Assembly: GCA_013350335.1 (NCBI GenBank)
Contig: CM023539.1
Location: 42,952,631 to 43,016,630, forward strand
DNA: 64,000 bases
From: Chimonanthus salicifolius
Taxonomy: Eukaryota > Streptophyta > Magnoliopsida > Laurales > Calycanthaceae
Direction of reading: 5' to 3'
The notes beneath the pieces were generated by a model. It saw only the letters and a list, made by a program, of their open reading frames with translations, was not told the origin of the DNA and ran no database searches. This document shows positions 35,392-45,500 of the stretch, piece by piece; positions within the stretch are counted from its first letter, which is position 1, and each line of letters opens with the position of its first letter. The position numbers and the translations under genes are program-made.

Positions 35392-35600
35392 AATTTTTTT
35401 TTTTTTTTTGAATGATATGGTTAGTAATTCAAACAAAAAAGGAGCCCAAGATACAAAAGTTTTGCCCACAGCCCGGGCCGGGCAAGGAGAAAGAAAGGAG
35501 ATACATGGCAAAAAAGCCAACACCCAACAAAACCAACAAAACAATGTACAGTAATCTGTACAAAGAAAGTAAGTCAGAATAAAAGAGGCCAGCAAACTGA
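35392..35600 (-). mobile_element. Probable 5'-truncated L1-type LINE 3' end
   Basis: A run of T at 35393-35410 (poly-A of a minus-strand insertion) is followed by sequence that on the minus strand reads like an L1 3' UTR (GTATCTTGGGCTCC, TTTTTTGTTTGAATTAC). No target duplication was found. Overlapping short frames are not genes. Confidence 0.45.
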
Positions 35601-35954
35601 TGATTTAATTTAGTAATACTGTTCAATTGATTTCTTATCTCACTAATCACTAAGTATTGCAAGCAAATATATCATGACTCTTTACGCTCGTTCTCGCCCT
35701 TTTGTTCGTATTAGTGTATAATCACACAATTTCTTTTTGAACATCTGAAGAAAATAATTGTATGCCACGCTTGCATAAACCTTTTTATAAATAGATTATT
35801 ATCTTGTATAATTTTACCTTTTTTATTTAAACATTTCCATGAGTCGTCTCCATAAAAAAAATGATTATTATTGCTCTTTTCTAGTATAAATTTAAATTGA
35901 TTCTTCAAATAATATATTCTGGTTGGCAGTATTCTTTAATGATTCTTTTTAGTA
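35601..35954. other. AT-rich intergenic DNA
   Basis: Nothing recognised. Confidence 0.3.
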
Positions 35955-36146
35955 CTCTCTCTATCCTAATTTAGTTGTCTGATATAGATTTTAAGAATTG
36001 TTCCGAAATAGTTATTTTATTCATATCGGAGTAGCATAAAGTGTATTGAAAATAGATGAGATCACATGAAGTGCTAATCTTATATAGAGAGTTCTTTAAA
36101 AAATACAAATGTTTCAAATTACACAACTAAAATAAGACGGAGGAAG
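35955..36146. mobile_element. Stowaway-like MITE, second copy, inverted
   Basis: It is flanked by TA and aligns along its length with the reverse complement of the element at 2215-2403, including the degenerate CTCYYTCYRTCC ends and the shared AGAGAGTTCTTTAAAAAATA block. Confidence 0.8.
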
Positions 36147-37059
36147 TATAAAAGATCATATGTGCACCAATGAGTAGGGTAACACTTTGTATACTACACC
36201 GAATGGGTTCAATTGGTCCTCAACTATTATTCAAAAATGGTTGTACTCACCTACCTCCATGGATATTTTGGCCCTACCATAAATTGGTCTCACCTTTGAA
36301 TTAAAAGATAATTTTAACTACGACGCTTAGTTATTCAATACAAATGATTTTTAGTAGGCTCTGTATTCAAAGTGTTAAGAGGAGATAACGACCTTTAAAA
36401 ATAAAAAGGAAAATGATAAAAAAGAATAGATTGTAAAATTACTGATGATATATTTATGATATAATAATTAAAGAGGAAGAATTCATAAAACCGACTCTAA
36501 ATGGATGAAATACCAATTAAGGATGATGATTATAATATAAAGCATGCATGGGCTAATAGCCACTGATAAAGTGGATCAATAACTTTTAATTTCTAAAAGG
36601 TTAAAATTTTAAGTATCTGAATTATTTTTTCATAAAAGGTGACCACAAGCGTAAGGATAAATAGTATCTTAAATATGTCAGCATGATCAGATCTTAGTTG
36701 ATGGGCTTCTTATTCTTTGGATGAAGCCCACCAATTTAGATAAAGACCATAAGAACGAGGCTGACTAGTAGTACCCTGCTTGTGGTACCCTGCTTGTGAG
36801 GGGATTACCAATTGTATACAAAATTACAAAAGGAATATGTCACATCTTAGAGTAGTTTATAAGAATTTCTCAGACAGTGTTGTACAATTCTTAGTTAAAA
36901 GGTATACTTTAAAAATTCTTTATAAATGATGGCCCTATTAACGCCCAAAGTCCAACTCCAACTTTTAATTAGCAGTCTCTATCTACAGGCCCAAGCTAGT
37001 CTCATTAGACAAAAGGCTTGACCTAACCATCCAGTTGGGCTTATGCCCATGAGCAGGCT
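36147..37059. other. Intergenic DNA with an RTE fragment
   Basis: At 36410-36545 GAAGAATTCATAAAACCGAC and a GATGATGATTA end resemble the RTE LINE 3' ends at 22640 and 48990. CTGCTTGTG/GGTACC motifs are duplicated near 36775. No gene. Confidence 0.35.
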
Positions 37060-37240
37060 CAAAATGTTGGGACTGGGCTTCTAGCCCAAAAGACTAATCT
37101 GATAGGTGGAGTGGCACAGTGCCTTATAAGTCCTTAAATTTTCCTTCTCATAACTAATGTGAGACTGTCGTTCACACCCCAACACCCTCCCCTCGAACAA
37201 AGCTCTGCGAGAATCATGGATCGAAATCCCGGCTGATACT

Positions 37241-38037
37241 GTAATATCCTGACCCATGAGCTAGAGGCCATGAGGCTAAGCCCTAGAGGGGCTGATCCAA
37301 GTGAAATTGGGCCTTGTCGGTCTGACCAGTAGTATGGGCCGGTCAGATCTGACAACCCAAGAGTGGTTGGGCATGTGGGAGCTTTGTAGAGTCCCACATC
37401 GGAAGTGAGGAACTTCATGATGGGGTTTATAAGTGGTATCCCCCTTCACTCAGGTGTGACGCATTTTGGGCCTACCAGGTTGGGCTAGGCCCAAAAGCAA
37501 AACTACGAGGGCCATGTTTTGGATCTAGAGCGGACAATTTCACACTGAGTTGAACCCTAAGCCCTGTTCACGGGTTGGGTTGTTACAAATGGTATCAGAG
37601 CTCCGGGTTCTACACTCGGATTGTGTAGGCTTTACTGCCTTCCACTGGGTTCGTTGGATCGAGCCAAGGGCGGTTCTGGGCTTTAGGGGGGTGGATTGTG
37701 ATATCCTGACCCATGAGCCATAGGCTAGGCCCTAAAGAGGCTGATCCAAGTGAAATTGGGCCTTGTCGGCCGGACCAGCAATATGGGCCAGTCATATCCG
37801 ACAGCCCAGTAGTGGTTGGGCGTGTGGGAGCTTTGCAGAGTTCCACATCGGAAGTGAGGAACTTCTTGATGGGCTTTATAAGTGGTATCCTCCTTCACTT
37901 AGGTGTGACGTTTTTTGGGCCTACCGGGTTGGGCCAGGCCCAAAGGCAAAACAGTGAGGGCCATGTTTTTGGACCCAGAGCGGACAACTTCACACTGAGT
38001 TGGACCTTAAGCTCTGTTCACGGGTCGGGTCATTACA
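37241..38037 (+). mobile_element. TRIM retrotransposon, complete (innermost of the nest)
   Basis: LTRs at 37241-37587 and 37697-38037 begin TGTRATATCCTGACCCATGAG-like and end TTACA. After the first LTR comes TGGTATCAGAGC (about 37590), an exact tRNA-iMet primer site. Before the second LTR is a purine tract (AGGGGGGTGGATT). The interior is only about 109 bp. Flanks are an exact GATAC (37236-37240 and 38038-38042). Frames of up to 171 codons across it are LTR read-throughs, not genes. Confidence 0.92.
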
Positions 38038-38779
38038 GATACAGTGCGTATCAGCTGAGATATCTCTGGTTTTCAATCCCCAAATTATCTGCGTATCGGC
38101 CTTACGAAGAAAATATCGGCCGATATCACCGAATTTTGGGCCGAATATTCGGTCCTGATATCGGTCAGTGTATTTTTTTTAAAAGAAAAACTAAGGAAAA
38201 TAAAAGAAATAAATATCGGCCGAGATGATTGATATATCAGTCGGAATCTCTGCTGAATATCGATCTAATCAAAAAAGGGGCAAATTTTTCATTTTTCAAA
38301 AACAAAAAACTCGTTTGTAGAACCCACCTCATCTCGGTGAGATTTTGCCGATATAATATAATATCGGTGAAAAATGGTTTTTAAAAATTAAAGGGCGATA
38401 TCAGTGAAAAAATGACTTTATTAAAATGATATTTTGTTTTGTAATTTCCAAAAGAAAAATTAGTTTAAAAAAAATCCAATGTTTTTTCCTCATGACTCAG
38501 CTCACATCGTAGCAAGGAGTATGTGGTAGGAAATAAATAAGAAACTTGAGTTCTATTGTGGCCATTATCTCACCTGATTTGAGAAAAATCTCTCACATGA
38601 AAATGGATTGAGAAGTCCAAAGATGACTAAAATAAAAGGAGAAGCAAAGTTACTTAAGGAGAATAACTGCTTTGTTAATTCTATCTACTGAGAGATGAGA
38701 GTTGGTGTAATAGTCTCAGGTATGAAAGACTTAGAAAATGCAAGAAGTTGAATGGAATTTGGGCTCCAAGTATGCAACA

Positions 38780-38990
38780 GTCATACATGCATGTCTACAA
38801 CATTTTCCAATGACTTACTTGCATTCATGCATGCAGGCTCCATTTTCTAACTTCATGCAAGCAGGCTTGCATGCAGGTTCCGTTTTACAATGGCATGCAA
38901 CTCCCTTTTTCAAAATCTCAAATAAATAATTTATACTACATGGCTTGTATGCAAGTTTCTTTTTTCAAAAACATGCAACTCTCTTTTTCA
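38780..38990. repeat. CATGCA-rich patch with an internal duplication
   Basis: CATGCA or TGCATG occurs many times in about 200 bp, and CAACTCYCTTTTTCAAAATC followed by AAATAAATAAT occurs twice (near 38888 and 38966). CATGCA is the core of the RY seed-promoter motif, but this patch lies inside a transposon. Confidence 0.6.
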
Positions 38991-39665
38991 AAATCTGAAA
39001 TAAATAATGAATACCAATGGATGATCTTGTGGGTGAAGTGGGCCCACAGTTGATTGGAAAGACAGCACAAAAGATTATTTAATCATAAGGTAGGACGATG
39101 GTGGTGGGTGTAATATAGAGTTATGATTTTTTTCTTCTTTTTTTTTTTTTTATCTCATTAAACTATTCATTGGAAATTATTTTTACAATTTTTCCTCATT
39201 TATCTACTTTTTTTGGTCATATTTCACCATTTTATTACTAATTATAGAAATTTGTGCTAGTGTAACTTCAAAATTATATTAGAAGATGTAAATGCCCGAT
39301 ATTTATGAAAAAATTACATACTCAATGAGCACATAATTAACTGCATTTTCTGTATTTTTTTTTAGAATTTTTTCAAACAAAAAAACGCTGTGGAGAGAGA
39401 AACTATTTGGCCGAGATCTCGGTTTGACCGAATTTTTGACCCCTGGCAAGGATAGAAATCCTCCAACCATCCAGTTCGGCTAGGAGATCTCTGAGTCCAC
39501 ATGATGTGACTTGGAGACCTAGCTCTAATACCATTATTGGGACTGGACTTCTAGCCCAAAAGACTAGCCTGATAGGTGGAGTGGCCAGTATCTTATAACT
39601 TATAAGTCTTTAGATTTCCTCCCTCAGAACTGATATGATACTCTTATTCGCACCCCAACACAAAA

Positions 39666-41049
39666 GTGGACTCATCTTTCACTATCATGGTCGTTGATAT
39701 AGCCAAGTTATGAGTGGGGCAAACCTCAGTTGGCCCATTCAATTGGTATAACAGGCCCTCGAATTGTCTTTGAATCAATCTCCCAAAACAGAAAAATCCT
39801 AAATAGGTTGAGTAGGTTGATCAGGCCAGGTAAATGATTGATCCATCCATGTCTGAGCCGGATTCTCTGAAACTAAGCCTGAGCCCAGATTGCATCCGAA
39901 CACAATGAGGCAAGGCCTGATGGGAGTCTTTAATTTGATTTGGAGGCCCATTTCAGTTTTCCTTTGAAACGAATGCTTTGGTGTTTCGGTTGTTTTGACA
40001 TTCCATTTTGGAAAAAAGATGTTACAATAAATTTTATATAAGAAAATTGAAAAAGTAGAAAAATTAAATAATTGAGAATAGAAAAAATAAGAATTGGAAA
40101 TTGGAAATTAATAAATAGTAAATTACATTAATATGATAAAATTAGAAAAAATATTTATGAGTGAAGAAGAAAAAGTGATTAAATTAAGAAAAAATGCATA
40201 TCTGATAGGCTGAAAATAATTTTTGACCCGCTTTGCAAACTTCATCCGAATTAACCCTCCAAAAAAAAATACTTGTTTGAGTCATGCATTTCTTAAAAAA
40301 TTAAATAGACATTACTTGATCCGATCCAAAATAAATTTGGGTCAAGTTGAGTAGAGGGGTTCCAAATCCAAACATGACCCAACCCAAATTAAAAATAATA
40401 TTTAACTAATTTATTTATTTTTACCTATTATTTTAACTCATGTATCCCAAATAAATTAAAAAATCTTAATCTATTGGCTCAATTTTTTATAGTCCAATGG
40501 CCTCACATGAAAGGAAAGTCCTCTTATCTTCAATTTTTTTTTTTTTATAAAAAATAGTTTACTTTCATTTTTTATTTTGAAATCTTTATAGAAATTTAGA
40601 TCGAGTTGGATCAAATCGAGCCAAAGTTAAATAAAATAAATTTAAATTGAGTCCATAATTAAAAAGTTCAATTTGAGTTGGATCTTATCTGAACAAATAA
40701 AAAGTCTATTATCACATATAATCAACTCGATTCAAATATGACGTGACCGGATTCATCATCAACCCTAATGAGGGTCAACCTACCAATTAAATAGGAAAAA
40801 ATGACTCAAATTTAATGTGAAATGAGCTAGAGTTGGCTTTAAACAAAAGTAAGTTATAATCCTATTTTAATATTCATTATCAATGATAAAATAATTTTAA
40901 TTGCATTGGCGAGATTTTATAAAAGGTTACAATCCTGCTAATAATTTTTTATACTTTTTTTATTATGTATGAATGATTTAGGTGATTCATATGCGAACGT
41001 GGAGAGAGAGAGTCTGCGTACAAATTGGCTTCCCCCCGTTACAAATACA
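39666..41049. other. Intergenic DNA
   Basis: No gene. Stretches at 39780-39910 and 40200-40790 contain degenerate TGACCCAACCC and GTTGGATC motifs like hAT-element edges, without matching ends. Confidence 0.3.
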
Positions 41050-42363
41050 TAGGGCTGCAACTCGGGTCGGACAGGTCGGATTTTAATAAACCCAACCCTA
41101 ACCCAAGACACAACAAATTGAACCCAACCCGACCCAACTCGAGTTTAAAATACTTTGAACCCGACCCGACCCGACCCGACCCGGTACTTTGGAGATTTCT
41201 CTTAGATTTCAGATCCTTTGAACCTCCATATTATCAAATGTAGGGATGAGTTTTGCTCCCTCTTATTTTAAAAAATAATGCGACATTTCATAAATGCGTT
41301 GAGATAGGCAACCTCGAGCCAAGAGACTTAGAAAAATGAACTAACTTTAAATTTAAGAAATGTATTGATTAGCATTTAAAAAAATTGAAGAAATGTGGTT
41401 CATTTCTTCAAAGACTGATCATTCCAAAAATGTCTTGAGATAGGCAACCTCGAGCCAAGAGACTAGAGAAATGAGCTAATTTTAGACTTAAGAAATGTGG
41501 GTCAGTATACTAGGAAAATGGAAATTGGTTAGCTGGCTAACACCCGAATGAATCAGGAAGCATCCTGCAACCTCATCCTCCCCATTCATGGCAGGCTTAA
41601 TAAGCCACCCAAATTTAAAGAAAAAAAGTGGCAGTCGAGACTGAATCAATTTGCTGAAGGTAAGACTCAAGTAAATAAATCAAATACAGATTTCTTGAAG
41701 AAAGTTGCATTAAAATGTTTAAGCAGTCGATGCTTCCTATGGAAAATCCATTTCTTTAGGCAACATATGCAACAAAATGTGCAGTAAAACATATTGCAAC
41801 TGGAAGAATAAAATAGGGAAACTCACTAAGGTCCGACTGAGAAGAAGAATAATAAGGGGGTCACAGCTCGGCCGAGAGAGTTGAAACTTGAAATCCACCT
41901 CTCTCGGGAGCGCTGAAGCTCTCAGATCTAACCAAAAAACCACTCAGACACAGTTCTTAGGATTGCTGAGAAATCAGGAAACGAACATATAGAGAAACGT
42001 TGGTGAGAGGAAGAACGAAACTTGAGAGATCTCAGTGAAGACGAGGGAAAGCGGAGAGGAGAAGCAATCGGAGGTGAGAGTGGAAAGGGAGAAAAAATTG
42101 CGGTAACTCTAGTGCTGAAAAAGGATAACTCTATTTGGCTTTGAGCATGCTGGAGGATTTTATAGTAAGTTTAGGAAATACGGGTCGAATCGAGTTGGGT
42201 CGAGATTTGAAGACTTCAACTTAATTAGTCTCAAATTTCGTTCGAATTTTTCTCCGCTCAACCCGATCCGATCCGATGGCCCAATTCTTATAATCCAATC
42301 CGTATGAATTCTCGGGTCGGGTCATACGGGTCGGGCCAAAACCCGACCCGAGATGCAGCCCTA
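41050..42363. mobile_element. hAT-like non-autonomous element just upstream of TATC
   Basis: Ends TAGGGCTGCAACTCGGGTCGG-type (left) and the inverse ending GAGATGCAGCCCTA (right) match the element at 20316. The flanks (CAAATACA and CTGAAATACA) give only a weak duplication. It has two internal near-copies of GAGATAGGCAACCTCGAGCC (about 41300 and 41431) and a less AT-rich, purine-rich stretch at 41840-42130 that could be captured gene leader sequence. No transposase frame is seen. Its right end is about 180 bp before the TatC start codon. Confidence 0.65.
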
Positions 42364-42543
42364 CTGAAATACAGATATTCCTACCGTAACAAAACTCACA
42401 AGATTCGTCACTAAATTGCGCTGTGTGGGGCACTCTATTATAACCTGCGCCACTAACCGGGATATCTTGTATCCCATTGGCATGGGAGATTGAAAGAATC
42501 AAGCTGCTGCTTCTCCATTGAAACTTGAAAGTTCCCTTGGGAG

Positions 42544-45500
42544 ATGATGGGAAGTACAGCTCTAATCTCCCATCTCCACCCTAACTCCTCCTTTCTCCCT
42601 GTCCATTCCTCCACAATCCCTCTTTCTCTTCAAAAATTCAGCTGCAGCACCGGCACCAGCTGCAACAGCAACAAAGCGGGTCTTTTTCGGATTTCAGATC
42701 GACCCAGAAAGAACAGGCTCCTTTGTTTTGCTGCTGATGAGGGAGGAAATGATCAACAGAATGCAGGCTTTGGGTGGCCTAGGATCAGCTGTTGAAGAAA
42801 GGCCAAATCCTGGTGAGGCTCTTTTCTTCTTTTCTTATTTTGATTAAAGTACAAAAAATAAAAATAGACTAATCCGGTTTATACTTTTCCCCTTCGATTA
42901 TGCATCTTTTGGTTTCTTCATAGGGTCTGTCTGTGGATTTTCTGATGTGGGTTATTTTCCCTTCGCCAATTTGTTTACACGGGTTTTGGATTTTTTTACA
43001 CGATGTTGTCATGAACTGTTTATTTCTGGGTTTTGGGTTTGAATTATCCTGCGGTCTTTTTTTTTTTTCCTTTTTTTTTTTTCTTTCTTTCTTCTACATA
43101 TAGCTTCTGTTTGGACTTCTCAATATTGGGTATGGGTTCTGTTTGTTTTGGAATTTTCCCAATGTTGGTATAGGTTTTATTTGTTTTGGAAGTAGCAATA
43201 TTCTGTGTTCTTTTGTTCATCTTTGGAGCTTTGAGATTACTTTTTTATACTGTACCCTTCAAATTGCAGTGAGTTCTTCAATCTTCAATCGTTAAAATAG
43301 TATAGTTGCAATTTGGAACCTAGGGTATTGATATTGTTGGGCCTGGGCTTCCAGCCCAAAAGACTAGCGTGATAGGTGGAGTTCCCCAGCCTCTTATAAC
43401 TCCCTCTTTGTCGGGTAGGAATGAGTCTCACATCGGTGAGAGGAGAGAAAAAAGGGAGTTATATGGGGCTGGAGAAATCCACCTATCAGGATAGTCTTTT
43501 GGGCTGGAAGCCCAGGGCCAACAAGTGGTTTCAGAGCCAGGGCCCAAGCCACCGATGGATCCTCTGGCCAAATGCATGGCCGGCGACGTTTATCTGCCGA
43601 AGAGCCTCGTTTGAGGGGGGATTCTTTGGTACGAACGAGTCCCACATCGGTGAGAGGGAGAGAAAAAGAGAGAGTTATATGGGACTGGGGAACCCCACCT
43701 ATTAAGCTAGTCTTTTGGGCTGGAAGCCCAGGCCCAACAAGTGGTATCAGAACCAGGGCCCAAGCCACTAATGGATCCCCTAGCCTGACGGGATGACCAG
43801 CAACTGTTTATCTGCCGGAGAGCCTCGTTCGAGGTAGGGATTGTTGGGTACGAACGAGTCTCACATCGGTGAGAAGGAGAGGGTAAGATGGAGTTATATG
43901 GGGCTGGAGAACTCCACCTAGCAAGCTAGTCTTTTGGGCTGGAAACCCAGGTCCAACAAGTGGTATCAGAGCCACCCAAGCCACCGATGGATCTCCTAGC
44001 TGGACAGGATGGCCGGCGACGTTTATCCGCCGGAGAGCCCCATTCGATGGGGGGATTGTCGAACGAGTCCCACATCGGTGAGAGGGAGAGAAAAAGAGGG
44101 AGTTATATGAGGCTGAGGAACTCCACCTATCATCCTAGTCTTTTGGGCTGAAAGCCCGGGCCCTACAGATATGAATAGTTAGGTTGATGAATAATTCTCG
44201 TCTAGGGACATCTGCAACAGATAGGCCTGTTCACAGGCAGGGTTGGGGACGAGCTTTGTAGAAAAGACCAATCCCATTTAAAGCCAGTTGGGCTTTTAAA
44301 GACAAAGTCCGAGCTTGCCATGTAAAGCCCTTTAGTTTGCACATGCCATTGTTTTTATTTTTAATTTTTAATTTTGTTTTGTAAATTGAGAATTTAACTA
44401 TACATACTGAAAGTATACTTAAGACCTATCATCAATTAAAATTTTAGTATAGAATTTAATTTCTAGCCTCTTGATGTTAATGGTCAAAGTTGGCAAACAT
44501 CCTTGAAAAGATTTGACGCTTGGTAATTTTGACCGTTAAAATCAAGTGGCTAGAAATTACTTTTGAGAATAAATTCTAACATATGGAAGGTTTTTAAATT
44601 TGCTTTCAATTTCCAAAACAAAAATTAAAAATAAAAACAATACTACATACAGCCTTGTGATATATGTATATAATATAAAAAAAATAAAAGCCTCGGAGGG
44701 CCTTAAGCTCGAGCCTGGCCCGTCAGACAATGATCTTGTTCAACCCAATTTATTTAAGTCAGATTCAGGCCGTCGCAAGCCATATTCAAACAAATGAACA
44801 CCCCTAGCAACAGAACTAAGGTTTACACTCCGGCGCATGACTATGGGTGGGTTAAAAAGCTCATCTTGATTGAATTCTTCTAAATCATATTTTCAATTCC
44901 CCAGAGAAGTGGTGGGAGGCAAAAAAAACTTTGGATGTAAATCAAAAAGTGAGTTGAAGTGTGTGTAGATGGTGTTGTGGGACCCAATATGACCCATTCA
45001 TTCCTATTTCGACAAGTCAACTGTAGAGGTGTATGATTGAGTGTAGATAAGAATGATGATTGTATTTTCTATTATTTATACTTATATCCTCTAAGAGGAA
45101 CAATACATCAATATACAATTCAGAGAAGAACTATTCTCCCTTTTTCTTCTCCTTTTCTTTCTTTATTATTAAAATTCTACAGTTGGCACCTAGCAGGTCA
45201 CTTGGTCCATAACCCAGGTGAATATGACATGCTAGGATGATAGATAATACTTTGCCATTCCCGTATTGCACAGCCAATTAGGGCATTCATTTTTGGCCTA
45301 GGTTGCCAACATCATGCTGAGTTTTCAGACTCTATACAGGCTAGTGAGTAGTGCCTAGGCATTCAATTTTGATGATTCATTGAGTATATTCACAAAAATT
45401 TCAGTGAACTTTCTATCATATCCTAGGTACGATCATGCCTGCCACAGTAAGAATCTTCTCTCTTTTTAATTGCACAAAGTGAGAACTGATTTGTAAGCAG

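Larger units (their letters stand above)
37216..39445. mobile_element. hAT-like element of the GATATCGGCC family (middle of the nest)
   Basis: The left end, CATGGATCGAAATCCCGG, corresponds to the inverted right end, CAGGGGTCAAAAATTCGG. Flanks are GCGAGAAT and GCAAGGAT, six of eight matching, so the duplication has decayed. Many ATCGGCCGATAT variants lie at 38090-38360. Without the inner TRIM it is about 1.4 kb and shows no transposase. The interior includes a CATGCA-rich patch (38780-38990). Confidence 0.65.
37065..39660 (-). mobile_element. TRIM retrotransposon (outermost of a three-level nest)
   Basis: LTRs of about 120 and 126 bp (37065-37184 and 39535-39660) share GGGCTTCTAGCCCAAAAGAC-type sequence. 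They are flanked by an exact CAAAA duplication (37060-37064 and 39661-39665). In minus orientation the 5' LTR is the right one and is followed by TGGTATTAGAGC (39522-39533), a slightly mutated tRNA-iMet primer site. A purine tract (GAGGGGAGGG) precedes the left LTR. It has no genes. The interior is split by a hAT-like element that itself contains another TRIM. Confidence 0.85.

Noticed and set aside
37713..38228. 171-codon open frame
   Set aside because: It lies across a TRIM LTR and the adjoining GATATCGGCC repeat; no domain, and the LTR structure explains it.
41025..41243. 72-codon frame rich in Pro/Asn/Asp
   Set aside because: It is the terminal CCCGACCCGA repeat of the hAT-like element.
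43394..43768. 124-codon minus-strand frame
   Set aside because: A read-through of repeated TRIM LTRs, with the same peptide motif appearing twice.
43335..44167. Regularly spaced repeats resembling a CRISPR-like array
   Set aside because: The repeats are about 115 bp LTRs with tRNA primer sites and purine tracts, in a plant intron; it is a TRIM multimer.
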